Assembly (NCBI GenBank): GCA_035316325.1
Contig: DATHJB010000072.1
Span: 1 to 55,372 of the forward strand
DNA: 55,372 bases
Reading direction: 5' to 3'
From: Acidimicrobiales bacterium
GTDB taxonomy: Bacteria; Actinomycetota; Acidimicrobiia; Acidimicrobiales; VFJN01
Shown here piece after piece: positions 43,391 through 51,479 of the stretch. How positions within the stretch are numbered: the stretch's first letter is position 1; every line of letters begins with the position of its first letter. The notes under the pieces are model-generated. The model saw nothing but the letters and a program-made list of their open reading frames with translations, did no database searches and was not told the origin of the DNA. A program made the translations under genes and the position numbers.

Positions 43391-44484
43391 CCGGCGACCG
43401 CTCGGCTGGCGGCAACGGCATCGAGCGCCGGGCGGATCTCTGCGTCGAAGAGGCTCAGCGACCGCCGGATGCGCTCCATGGGCATGTCGCCGAAGGCGAA
43501 CGACCCGGCGAAGTAGTCGGCACCGGTCGCCTCGACGCTGCCCACGAGCACGTCACGGACGGTACCTGGGCTGCCACAGAACACGAGGCCCTCGGCCACG
43601 TAGGCGTCGAAGTCGGGTGTGCGGGGGAAGCGCTGGTTGTTGTGCTTGGCCCAGAGGTGGTCGAAGCTCTTGTAGAAGGCGGCGAAGGCCTCGCGCCCCT
43701 GGTCCATGGCCAGCTCGTCGGTGTCGGCCACGAAGATCTGGCGCATGAGGCCGAACTTGGGCCGGGCGACGTGGCCGTTGAGGCGACCGGCGACACCGGC
43801 GTTCTCGGCCTGGGCGGCGTCGAACGCCACCTTCTGGGCCGCGGTGTCCTCGACGGTCGGCGAGAGGAAGCCGAACCCGTAGACGGTGTGGAAGCCCTCC
43901 TTGGCCAGCCACGGCACCGAGCTCGGGCTGATCGTGGGGTACCACAGCGGCGGGTAGGGGTTCTGGAGGGGCCGGACGGGGACCAGCACGTCGTCGTAGG
44001 AGAAGAACTTCCCGTGGAAGTCGACCTTGCCGGTGGTGAGGCCCTGGATCAGCACGTCGAGGGCCTCGTCGAACACGGCCCGCGAGTCCTCGGCGGCGAC
44101 GCCGAAGACGCCCAGCTCGTAGGGCGACGCTCCGCGGCCGACACCGACCTCCAGGCGACCACCGCTGAGGTGGTCGAGCATGCAGATCTCCTCGACCAGG
44201 CGGAGCGGGTCGTGCATGGGCAACAGGTAGACGAGAGGGCACAGGCGGATCGTGCTCGTACGCTGGGTCAGGGCCGACAGGAACGTGTTGGCGGAAGGCG
44301 CCACGCTGAGTGGCGTGCCGTGGTGCTCGGCCACCTGGTAGGCGTAGAAGCCCGCCTCCTCGACGAGCTCCACCAGCTCGAAGCGGCGGCGGTACTCCTC
44401 GCTCAGGTCGGCAGCTCCGCTGGCGTCGATCCAGTCGAAGAGACCGACGTCGAACCGCCTCTTCGTCTCTGGCATCTCGCTCAT
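43387..44484 (-). CDS. LLM-class flavin-dependent monooxygenase (luciferase-like)
   Basis: A 365-residue luciferase-like protein of the larger FMN-dependent type: FDVGLFDWIDASG, EEAGFYAYQVAEHHGTPLSVAPSANTFL, TSTIRLCPLVYLLPMHDPLRLVEEICMLDHLSGGRLEVGVGRG, a GKFFSYDDV block and FCGSPGTVRD. This subgroup needs a flavin reductase or F420 partner and acts on alicyclic or aromatic substrates. ATG at 44484 follows GGAGG. It heads the six-gene operon next to operator array D. Confidence 0.87.
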   Translation of the reverse strand: MSEMPETKRRFDVGLFDWIDASGAADLSEEYRRRFELVELVEEAGFYAYQVAEHHGTPLSVAPSANTFLSALTQRTSTIRLCPLVYLLPMHDPLRLVEEICMLDHLSGGRLEVGVGRGASPYELGVFGVAAEDSRAVFDEALDVLIQGLTTGKVDFHGKFFSYDDVLVPVRPLQNPYPPLWYPTISPSSVPWLAKEGFHTVYGFGFLSPTVEDTAAQKVAFDAAQAENAGVAGRLNGHVARPKFGLMRQIFVADTDELAMDQGREAFAAFYKSFDHLWAKHNNQRFPRTPDFDAYVAEGLVFCGSPGTVRDVLVGSVEATGADYFAGSFAFGDMPMERIRRSLSLFDAEIRPALDAVAASRAVAG

Positions 44485-44492
44485 CCCCGCGC

Positions 44493-44527
44493 CTCCACAT
44501 AGTGAAATCGAATTGCGCTGTTGGCAA
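44493..44527. promoter_or_regulatory. Candidate IclR operator array D (divergent promoter)
   Basis: CTCCA (44493-44497), TGAAA (44503-44507), TTGCG (44513-44517) and GGCAA (44523-44527) at 10-bp phase; the last two pair with one mismatch around CTGTT. It lies 9-43 bp from the LLM start and about 103-137 bp before the divergent FAH-type gene, so it could serve both operons. Confidence 0.55.
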
Positions 44528-44629
44528 CTGTATGAGTGGCCGGAGCCGGCCGTCAAGGGCAGGACCTTGACGGTTCCGCGCCGCCACCGATAGTTTGCAG
44601 TAGATGAGATCGACTTGTGGATACTGAAA

Positions 44630-45514
44630 ATGAGGCTGTGTCTCTACAACGGTCACCGAGTCGGTGTCGTCACGTCCGAGCACGGGCTCGTCGACGTGAC
44701 GGCCGCTGTACCAGGGTGGAGTGACGACCCGCTGTCGGACTTCTTCGTGCGCCTCTGCCGGGACTTCGACTCGGCGAAGGCCCAGCTGGAGGCCGAAGCG
44801 CGCCGCGGCGAGGAGATCCCGCTGACGGCCGTCCGACTCGGCCCTCCCGTGCTCAACCCCTCCAAGGTGGTGGCCGTCGCCATGAACTACGCGGCGCACC
44901 GGGCCGAGATGGAGGGGCGCGCCGACCGCTCGAACCTCGGATGGCGGATGGAGTTCGACGTGTTCCTCAAGGCCCCCAGCTCGATCGTCGGCCCCGAGGA
45001 CACCGTGGAGCTGCCCGACGTGGGCGACAACGAGATCCACCACGAGGGCGAGCTGGCCTTCGTCGTCGGCACCGGCGGCCGCGACATCGCCGCCGCCGAT
45101 GCCCTCGACCACGTGGTCGGCTACACGACGATGATCGACATCACCGTGCGGGGCCCGGGCGACCGGTCGAGGCGCAAGTCGTACGACACCTTCAGTCCCA
45201 CCGGCCCCCATCTGGTCACCGGCGACGAGATCGGCGACCCCCAGGCCCTCACCATCGACCTGTCCGTCGGCGGCGAGACCCGCCAGCACGTCGACACCAA
45301 GGACATGCTCGTGTCGGTGCGCGAGATCATCGCCTACGCCTCGTCGATCATGACGCTGGTGCCCGGCGACGTGTTCTGCACCGGAGCGCCTCCGGGCGTC
45401 GGGCCGATCGTTCCCGGCGACGTGATGCGCACCGAGATCGACCGGATCGGGGTCATGGAGATCCCGGTCGTCGCTCGGACCGCCGCCGGGCCCGACGGGG
45501 AAGCACTCCCGTGA
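44630..45514 (+). CDS. Fumarylacetoacetate hydrolase (FAH)-family protein
   Basis: 294 residues with an FAH C-terminal domain: VAVAMNYAAHRAEM, FLKAPSSIVGPEDTVELP, the metal-binding HHEGELAFVVG with the conserved Glu residues, a second Asp in VVGYTTMIDITVRG, and the FCTGAPPGVGPIVPGDVM ending. Members hydrolyse or isomerise/decarboxylate dienoates after extradiol or gentisate-type cleavage. ATG at 44630 gives the family N-terminus MRLCLYNG; GTG at 44615 is an alternative, and neither has a good ribosome binding site. First gene of the rightward operon. Confidence 0.88.
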   Translation: MRLCLYNGHRVGVVTSEHGLVDVTAAVPGWSDDPLSDFFVRLCRDFDSAKAQLEAEARRGEEIPLTAVRLGPPVLNPSKVVAVAMNYAAHRAEMEGRADRSNLGWRMEFDVFLKAPSSIVGPEDTVELPDVGDNEIHHEGELAFVVGTGGRDIAAADALDHVVGYTTMIDITVRGPGDRSRRKSYDTFSPTGPHLVTGDEIGDPQALTIDLSVGGETRQHVDTKDMLVSVREIIAYASSIMTLVPGDVFCTGAPPGVGPIVPGDVMRTEIDRIGVMEIPVVARTAAGPDGEALP

Positions 45515-46473
45515 GCAGCCGCGACCACGACCGCGACCGCCACGACCTGGGCTCCGATCGCCTCGTCACCCAGCTGGGCTACTTCGTGCTCAGCGTGTCG
45601 GACGAGGCCGAGTGGCTCACGTTCGCCACCGAGGTTCTGGGCATGGCCGTCGGCGGCCGGTCGGACAGCGGTGCCGTCGAGCTGCGGATGGACGACCACG
45701 CCTACCGCGTCGTGCTGGAGGCCACCGGTGACGACGACGTCGCCGCCGTGGGCTGGCAGGTGGCCACGCCGGCGCACCTCGACGAGCTCGAGAAGCGCCT
45801 CGGCGACGCCGGCATCGAGATCGAGCAGCGCGACGGCCCCCTGGCCGCCGAGCGGCGCGTCGGTGGCGTGCTGCGGTTCCGCGACCCCTCCGGCCTGGCC
45901 GTCGAGGCCTACTGGGGACCGGAGCTGATCGCGGGGCAGCCCTTCGTCCCCGGCCGCCCCATCAGCGGGTTCACGACGGGGACGCTCGGGGTGGGGCACG
46001 TGGTGCTGGCCGTCGACGACGTCGCCGCCACCGTCGCCTTCTACCGTCGCACGCTCGGGTTCGAGCTCACCGACTTCGGGAACGGGCCCTTCACCTTCCT
46101 GCGCTGCAACCCGCGGCACCACTCGATCGCCTTCGGGCCGGCCGGCAAGGTCGTGTCCGACAAGCGCCTCCTCCACTTCATGGTGGAGATGGACGAGGTC
46201 GACGACGTGGGCACCGCCCACGACCTCTGCCTGAGCCGGGGCATCCCCATCGCCATCTCGCTCGGGCGCCACACCAACGACCGCATGTTCTCGTTCTACG
46301 CACGGACGCCCTCGGGCTTCCGCTTCGAGTGCGGCCACGGCGGCCTGCTCGTCGGGGACGACTGGTTCGTCCCCCGCTACCGGGATCGCGAGGTCTGGGG
46401 CCATCGGCGCCTGGAGGAGACCCTGCGCCCGACGGACGAGGACGCGCCGACTGCCGGGGAGCCAACGCCATGA
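45511..46473 (+). CDS. BphC-like extradiol ring-cleavage dioxygenase (two VOC domains)
   Basis: A 320-residue two-domain VOC protein of the 2,3-dihydroxybiphenyl dioxygenase type. The C-terminal domain holds the 2-His-1-carboxylate iron site: His163 (LGVGHVVLAV), His222 (LLHFMVE) and Glu273 (FRFECGHGG). Second-sphere His204, His254 and Tyr263 (LGRHTNDRMFSFYARTPSG) match the BphC active site, so it should cleave a catechol next to the hydroxyls. GTG at 45511 overlaps the FAH stop (GTGA). The first 17 residues are a charged extension. Confidence 0.92.
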   Translation: MSSRDHDRDRHDLGSDRLVTQLGYFVLSVSDEAEWLTFATEVLGMAVGGRSDSGAVELRMDDHAYRVVLEATGDDDVAAVGWQVATPAHLDELEKRLGDAGIEIEQRDGPLAAERRVGGVLRFRDPSGLAVEAYWGPELIAGQPFVPGRPISGFTTGTLGVGHVVLAVDDVAATVAFYRRTLGFELTDFGNGPFTFLRCNPRHHSIAFGPAGKVVSDKRLLHFMVEMDEVDDVGTAHDLCLSRGIPIAISLGRHTNDRMFSFYARTPSGFRFECGHGGLLVGDDWFVPRYRDREVWGHRRLEETLRPTDEDAPTAGEPTP

Positions 46474-47699
46474 CGGACAACGGGGACACCAGGGGCGCTG
46501 AGGGCAGGGGCGGCACCGGGGACGCGACCGCGACGGGGCCCCTCGCCGGCCTCAAGGTGCTCGAGCTGGGCTCGCTGATCGCCGGGCCGTTCTGCGGGCG
46601 ACTGCTCGCCGACTTCGGCGCCACCGTCGTCAAGATCGAGCCACCCGAGGGCGACGCGCTGCGCACGTGGAGCCTGGTCACCGAGCACGGGTCGCTGTGG
46701 TCGATGGTGCAGAGCCGCAACAAGCAGTCGATCACCGCCGACCTGCGCACCGACGAGGGCCGGGCCCTGGTCAAGGCCATGGCCGCCGACTGCGACGTGC
46801 TCATCGAGAACTTCCGGCCCGGCCGGATGGAGCAGTGGGGACTCGGCTACGACGACCTCCAGGAGGCCAACCCCGGGCTGATCATGGTCCGCATCTCCGG
46901 CTTCGGGCAGACCGGCCCCTCCCGGGACAAGCCGGGGTTCGGCAACATCGCCGAGGCCATGGGCGGCATCCGCTTCGTGACCGGGTGGCCCGACCGGCCG
47001 CCGGTGCGCATCGGGCTCAGCCTGGCCGACAGCATCGCCGCCCTCTACGGCACCATCGGCACGCTCATGGCCCTGCACGAGCGGCGGGCCAGCGGCCTCG
47101 GCCAGGTGGTCGACGTGGCCCTCACCGAGGGCGTGTTCTCGCTGCTCGAGGCCATCCTCCCCGAGTACGGCTTCGACGGCCGCACGCGGCAGCGCACGGG
47201 CAACACCCTCAACGGGGCGGCGCCGTCGAACGTGTACATCACCGCCGACGACGGCCACCTGGCCATCGGGGCCAACGGCGACAGCATCTTCCGCCGGCTG
47301 GCCGTCGCCATGGAGCGGCCCGAGCTGGCCGACGACGTGCGGTTCTGCTCCAACCAGGCGCGGCGCGACAACGTGCGCGAGCTGGACGAGCTCATCGCCA
47401 CCTGGGTGCGGGGCCTGCCGCTGGCGTCGGCAAAGGCCGCGCTGGACGGCGTCGACGTGCCCGCAGGGCCCGTCTACTCCATCGCCGACATCGTGTCCGA
47501 CCTCCAGTACCAGGCCCGGGACATGATCGTGGAAGTGCCCGACGAGAGGATGGGCACCATCCTCATGCCGGGCATCGTCCCCCGGCTCGACCGGACGCCG
47601 GGCTCGATCCGCTGGGCCGGTCCCGAGCTCGGCCGCCACAACGACGAGATCAAGGGCCAGCTCGACCTGCTCACCGGGGCCGAGGAGACGCCCACGTGA
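46470..47699 (+). CDS. CaiB/BaiF-family CoA-transferase (class III)
   Basis: A 409-residue class III CoA-transferase: PLAGLKVLELGSLIAGPFCGRLLADFGATVVKIEPPEGD, catalytic Asp187 in LSLADSIAALYG, and the small-domain block VPAGPVYSIADI. It moves CoA from a donor thioester to a carboxylate. Downstream is a citryl-CoA-lyase-like gene, so the product thioester may be a hydroxy-dicarboxylyl-CoA that is then cleaved. ATG at 46470 overlaps the dioxygenase stop by 4 nt; a 20-residue Gly/Ala-rich leader precedes the domain. Confidence 0.92.
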   Translation: MTDNGDTRGAEGRGGTGDATATGPLAGLKVLELGSLIAGPFCGRLLADFGATVVKIEPPEGDALRTWSLVTEHGSLWSMVQSRNKQSITADLRTDEGRALVKAMAADCDVLIENFRPGRMEQWGLGYDDLQEANPGLIMVRISGFGQTGPSRDKPGFGNIAEAMGGIRFVTGWPDRPPVRIGLSLADSIAALYGTIGTLMALHERRASGLGQVVDVALTEGVFSLLEAILPEYGFDGRTRQRTGNTLNGAAPSNVYITADDGHLAIGANGDSIFRRLAVAMERPELADDVRFCSNQARRDNVRELDELIATWVRGLPLASAKAALDGVDVPAGPVYSIADIVSDLQYQARDMIVEVPDERMGTILMPGIVPRLDRTPGSIRWAGPELGRHNDEIKGQLDLLTGAEETPT

Positions 47700-48598
47700 G
47701 CGACGGGCCGGTGGAGCCCGCGGCTCCGGGACGGAGCGCGCTCGCCGCCCACCGATCGGGCGACAGGGCCTGGTGGGAGACGGCCATCACCGACGTCTCC
47801 AACGGCCGGATCGTGACCCGGGGTCGACCCATCGAGGACCTGATCGGCACCACCTCGTTCGCGCAGCACCTGGTGCTGCTCTTCTCGGGGCGGATGATCT
47901 CGCCCCCGGCCGCCGCCCTGCTGGAGGCGGTGATGGTGGCCGGCGCCGACCACGGCCCCCGGGCGCCGTCGATCGCCGCGGCCCGCATGGCGGCCACCTG
48001 CGGGGTCAGCTTCAACTCGTCGGTGGCGACGGGCATCAACCTCCTCGGCGAGATCCACGGTGGCGCGGCGGGCAACGCCATGCGCGCCCTGCTGGCGGTC
48101 GAGGAGCGGGCGTCGTCGGCCCTCGGCGACGGTCCTGACGGCGCCGACGGCCAGCGCTCCGACCGCGACGGCGGGCCCGGGCCCGGCCTCGACGCGGCCG
48201 CGCTGGCGTACGTGCGGGACTCCCGAGACCGGGGGGAGGCGGTGGCCGGGTTCGGGCACCAGCTCCACGACCTCGACCCGCGCCGGGCTCCCCTGCTGGC
48301 GCTGTGCGAGGCAGCGGCGGCCGACGGCACGATCGACGGGCGCTACGTCGAGGTGGCCATGGCTGTCGAGCGGGCGCTCGACGAGGTCGTCGGCCGCCCG
48401 GTCACGATCAACATCGACGGCCTGTGGGCCATCGTCTGCTGCGAGCTCGACCTTCCACCCGACTTCGCCATGGGAGCGTTCTGCCTCAGCCGGGGTGCGG
48501 GCATCGTGGCCCACGCCTACGAGGAAGCTTCGACCGGCGTGAAGATCAAGGGCCCGTGCCCGCCCGGCGACGACCTCGTCCGCTACATCGGCGAGTGA
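47696..48598 (+). CDS. Citryl-CoA lyase-like (citrate synthase superfamily) protein
   Basis: A 300-residue short citrate-synthase-fold protein. Likely catalytic residues are His86 (ADHGPRAPS), His121 (LLGEIHGGAAG), His188 (VAGFGHQLHDLDPR) and Asp241 (INIDGLWA). The size and motifs match stand-alone citryl-CoA lyases and the C-terminal module of ATP-citrate lyase rather than full citrate synthase (about 400). A Gly/Asp-rich insert (about 141-165) is odd. GTG at 47696 overlaps the CoA-transferase stop, so the two work together, probably cleaving a citryl-, citramalyl- or related CoA. Confidence 0.82.
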   Translation: MSDGPVEPAAPGRSALAAHRSGDRAWWETAITDVSNGRIVTRGRPIEDLIGTTSFAQHLVLLFSGRMISPPAAALLEAVMVAGADHGPRAPSIAAARMAATCGVSFNSSVATGINLLGEIHGGAAGNAMRALLAVEERASSALGDGPDGADGQRSDRDGGPGPGLDAAALAYVRDSRDRGEAVAGFGHQLHDLDPRRAPLLALCEAAAADGTIDGRYVEVAMAVERALDEVVGRPVTINIDGLWAIVCCELDLPPDFAMGAFCLSRGAGIVAHAYEEASTGVKIKGPCPPGDDLVRYIGE

Positions 48599-48618
48599 CC
48601 CGCCGCGAGAGCGGCGGG
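48599..48618. terminator. Hairpin between convergent operon and iclR-type gene
   Basis: CCCGCCGC-GAGA-GCGGCGGG forms a perfect 8-bp GC stem with a GAGA loop directly after the TGA of the lyase gene and one base before the stop codon of the leftward IclR gene. Without a U-tract it is a typical high-GC, possibly bidirectional terminator. Confidence 0.75.
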
Positions 48619-48619
48619 C

Positions 48620-49405
48620 CTACGACTCGAGGACGCGGTAGCCACTGAGGCGGTTGGCGGCTTCCTTGAGCACGTCGACGGCGGCCCGGCGCCGGCTCGC
48701 CGTGAGGCGCGACACCGGGGCGGACAGCGACAAGACCCCGACCAGGGCGTCGCGGCGGTCGAGCACGGGCACGGCCACCGAGGCCAGGCCCTTCTCACGC
48801 TCCTCCGAACTGGAGGCGAAGCCGTCGCTGCGCACGTTGTCGAGCGACGCCGCCAGGGCCTCGACGTCGACCGACTCGGCGCGCAGGGCCTCGAACACCT
48901 CGGCCCGCTTCTCCTCGGAGAGGAAGGCGACGAGCGCCCGACCCGCGGCCCCGACGTGCAGCGGCAGGCGGGCGCCGATCTCGACGGTGCTGCTCAGGGC
49001 GTGGCGGCTGAGCACGCGGTCGATGCACAGACGCTCGTGCCCGTCGACCAGCCAGTAGCTGCCGGTCTCGCCCGTGGTCTCGCGCAGCTCGACGAGGATC
49101 TGGTGGACGTACCGCGTGTAGGGGTGGTGGCGCACGGTGGTGGCGGCCAGCTCGAAGAGCCAGGGCCCGATGGAGTACTCGCGGGTCTCGCGATCGCGCA
49201 CCAGCGCACCGCCGCGCTCGAGCGACAGGATGAGCCGCAGCGCGGTGGATGCGCCGAGGCCCGCGTACTCGGCGAGGTCGGAGAGCCGGCCCTCCGGGTG
49301 GATCCGGAAGTAGTCGAGGATGCGGAACGCCTTGGCGACGGACTGGTTGGCCTGGGTCTCGCCGCGCGGCTTGGGCTCGCCCGGCGGGGTCTCGACATCG
49401 CTCAT
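48620..49405 (-). CDS. IclR-family transcriptional regulator
   Basis: A 261-residue regulator: winged HTH at about residues 20-80 (SVAKAFRILDYFRIHPEGRLSDLAEYAGLGASTALRLILSLERGGALV), then an IclR effector domain (HVGAAGRALVAFL and SVAVPVLDRRDALVGVLSLSAPVSRL). ATG at 49405 is chosen because the upstream frame is not family-like. IclR proteins usually control one catabolic cluster through repeated 10-bp-phased half-sites; array E upstream of this gene and five similar arrays elsewhere in the island make it the likely master regulator. Confidence 0.93.
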   Translation of the reverse strand: MSDVETPPGEPKPRGETQANQSVAKAFRILDYFRIHPEGRLSDLAEYAGLGASTALRLILSLERGGALVRDRETREYSIGPWLFELAATTVRHHPYTRYVHQILVELRETTGETGSYWLVDGHERLCIDRVLSRHALSSTVEIGARLPLHVGAAGRALVAFLSEEKRAEVFEALRAESVDVEALAASLDNVRSDGFASSSEEREKGLASVAVPVLDRRDALVGVLSLSAPVSRLTASRRRAAVDVLKEAANRLSGYRVLES

Positions 49406-49460
49406 CGGCGACCGACCGGCCGATCGGCGGGCCCGTCGTGCGTGCCCTCGGTACCCTCGT

Positions 49461-49495
49461 GATTGGCCAGCGCAATCCCCTTCCGTTGGGCGCAA
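49461..49495. promoter_or_regulatory. Candidate IclR operator array E (autoregulatory)
   Basis: CGCAA (49471-49475), TTCCG (49481-49485) and CGCAA (49491-49495) in 10-bp phase; the first box position (49461-49465) is degenerate. It includes a direct repeat of GCGCAA exactly 20 bp apart. It lies 56-90 bp upstream of the IclR gene. Confidence 0.55.
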
Positions 49496-49538
49496 GAGTA
49501 GTTATCCGGCCGACAGCGGGGCGCGAGGCCCGTGCCCC

Positions 49539-49964
49539 TCACCGCCGCTCCAAGCTGTCGATGATCCGTGTGGGGGCGATGCGCACGATGATGCGCTGCC
49601 CGAGGTGGTGGAAGGGGTAGGGGGTGCCGAAGTACCGCGCCGACAGCGACTCGATGTGCTCCTTCGCCCCCTCCCCCGACGTGGACGTGACCTGGCCACG
49701 GATGGCCACGTGGCGGGCCGGGTCGTCGGGGTTGCTCACCACGAGGGCCACACGGCCGTCGCGCTCGATGTTCCGCAGCTTCTGGTATCCGACGACGGTG
49801 TTGAGCAGCACGTGCGTTCCGTCGGTGTCGATCCAGGTCTCGGTGGCGTGGGGGGCGCCGTCGGGCATGAGCGTGGCGATGGTGGCGAACGCCTTGCTCC
49901 TGAGCAGGGCCACGACGCGCTCGGACATCTCGGCGGGCGTTGCGGGCTCGGTCACACTCTTCAT
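49539..49964 (-). CDS. PPOX-class (split beta-barrel) F420/FMN-binding protein
   Basis: A 141-residue split-barrel protein: FATIATLMPDGAPHATETWIDTDGTHVLLNTVVG, QKLRNIERDGRVALVVSNPDDPARHVAIRGQV and a YPFHHLGQRIIVRIAPTRI end, the pattern of actinobacterial F420-dependent TIGR03618 proteins. It could reduce an unsaturated intermediate or F420-dependently support the LLM enzymes. ATG at 49964 follows GGGGAA. Operator array F lies 28-62 bp upstream, so it is tied to the island. Confidence 0.88.
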   Translation of the reverse strand: MKSVTEPATPAEMSERVVALLRSKAFATIATLMPDGAPHATETWIDTDGTHVLLNTVVGYQKLRNIERDGRVALVVSNPDDPARHVAIRGQVTSTSGEGAKEHIESLSARYFGTPYPFHHLGQRIIVRIAPTRIIDSLERR

Positions 49965-49991
49965 GGCGGTTCCCCGTTCATGGACCTAGGA

Positions 49992-50026
49992 TTCCATGGT
50001 GCGCAATGTAGTTGCGAAATACGAAA
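49992..50026. promoter_or_regulatory. Candidate IclR operator array F (divergent promoter)
   Basis: TTCCA (49992-49996), CGCAA (50002-50006), TTGCG (50012-50016) and CGAAA (50022-50026), all 10 bp apart. The middle two boxes form a perfect inverted repeat about TGTAG. It lies 28-62 bp from the split-barrel gene and 42-76 bp from the divergent MFS gene. Confidence 0.65.
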
Positions 50027-50067
50027 GGTAGCGGCTGGGTGCGGGAACCGGACATCGAGGCCACGCC

Positions 50068-51351
50068 GTGAGCGGGGTGCGCGACTTCGGGGCCGTGACC
50101 TTCCGGTCGCTGCGCAATGCCAACTTCCGCCTCTTCGCCGCCGGCCAGCTCATCTCCAACACCGGCACGTGGATGCAGATGGTGGCCATCGGGCTGCTGG
50201 TCCTCGACCTGACCGACAGCGGCGTGGCGGTGGGCCTCGTCACCGCGGCGCAGTTCGTGCCCATCCTGGGCCTCGGGGCCTGGGCCGGGTTGCTGGCCGA
50301 CCGCAGCGAACGGCTGCGGCTGCTGATGGCGGTCAACGCGTTCGGCGGGGTCGTGGCCGTCGCCTTCGCCGTGCTGGTGCTCACCGACACCACCGCGCTG
50401 TGGGCGGTGTACCTGCTCACCCTGCTCGTGGGCGTCGTCACCGCGATCGAGAACCCCACGCGGCGGGCCTTCGTCACCGACATCGTCGACGAGCCCGACG
50501 TGCCCAACGCGGTGGGGCTCAACAGCACCCTCATGACCGGGTCGCGGGTGTTCGGGCCGGCCGTGGCCGGTGCTCTCATCGCCGGGCCGGGGATCGGCTG
50601 GTGCTTCGCCGTCAACGCCCTGTCGTACATCCCCCAGCTGTGGCTCTTCGCCCGCATGGACCGCTCGAGGTTTCGGGTGTCGGGGCGGGTGGCCAAGGCC
50701 AAGGGCCAGCTGCGGGAGGGCCTGCGCTACGCCTGGTCGGCCCCCGAGCTGCGGCTGCCCATCCTTCTGGTGTGCGCGGTCAGCACGCTGGCCTTCAACT
50801 TCCCGGTGGTCCTACCGCTGTTCGCCACCCGCGACCTCGGCGGCAGCCCCACCACCTACACGCTGCTCTTCTCGCTCATGAGCGCCGGGTCGGTGTTCGG
50901 GGCGCTCACCGTGGCCCGGCGCACCGAAGCCAACACCCGGTTCCTGGCCCTGGGGACGCTGGCGCTGGGCGCAGCCATGCTGGGCCTCGCCGCGGCGCCG
51001 GGACTGCTGCTGGCCTGCCTGCTGGTGCTGCCCGTCGGGGTGACGAGCGTGCTGGTCATCTCGGGATCGAACGCCGTGCTGCAGCTGAAGTCGGCGCCGG
51101 CCATGCGGGGCCGGGTGCTGGCGCTGATGTCGGTGGTCTTCCTGGGGTCGACGCCGATCGGCAGCCCCATCGCCGGCTTCGTCTCCGAGGAGTTCGGCGC
51201 CCGATGGGCCCTGGTGATGGGGGCCGTCGCCTCGTTCCTGGTCGGCGCCTTCACCCTGCGAGCCCTCCGGGCGCTCCGCCCAACCGAACCATCCGACCCA
51301 GCCCCATCCGACCCCTCGCCCACCAGCGTCACCTCGGCCCGCCCCAGTTGA
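50068..51351 (+). CDS. MFS transporter (EntS/MFS_3-type exporter)
   Basis: A 427-residue membrane protein with about 11-12 helices. It starts with FRSLRNANFRLFAAGQLISNTGTWMQMVAIGLLVLDLT, the MFS_3 signature; loop 2-3 has AGLLADRSERLRLL, and AIENPTRRAFVTDIV follows helix 5. A Pro/Ser-rich C-terminal tail is cytosolic. The family exports siderophores, drugs or metabolites; in this island it may expel a toxic intermediate. GTG at 50068 has no strong site; operator F is in its promoter region. Confidence 0.9.
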   Translation: MSGVRDFGAVTFRSLRNANFRLFAAGQLISNTGTWMQMVAIGLLVLDLTDSGVAVGLVTAAQFVPILGLGAWAGLLADRSERLRLLMAVNAFGGVVAVAFAVLVLTDTTALWAVYLLTLLVGVVTAIENPTRRAFVTDIVDEPDVPNAVGLNSTLMTGSRVFGPAVAGALIAGPGIGWCFAVNALSYIPQLWLFARMDRSRFRVSGRVAKAKGQLREGLRYAWSAPELRLPILLVCAVSTLAFNFPVVLPLFATRDLGGSPTTYTLLFSLMSAGSVFGALTVARRTEANTRFLALGTLALGAAMLGLAAAPGLLLACLLVLPVGVTSVLVISGSNAVLQLKSAPAMRGRVLALMSVVFLGSTPIGSPIAGFVSEEFGARWALVMGAVASFLVGAFTLRALRALRPTEPSDPAPSDPSPTSVTSARPS

Positions 51352-51392
51352 TCGGCGGCGCCGTGCCCCTGGAGGAGCGGAGCCGATGGAGG

Positions 51393-51444
51393 GATGCACA
51401 CCCGACCCGGCCTCGCCCGCCAACAGCGGGACTGCGGGTGCATC
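51393..51444. terminator. Inverted repeat between convergent genes
   Basis: GATGCAC (51393-51399) pairs with GTGCATC (51438-51444), and the next bases (CCCG/CGGG) can extend the stem after a 2-nt bulge. It lies in the 128-bp gap between the MFS gene and the leftward split-barrel gene, as expected for a shared terminator. The loop is long, so this is only suggestive. Confidence 0.35.
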
Positions 51445-51479
51445 AGATCGACGCTATGGACGACCCTGCTGACGGGGTG

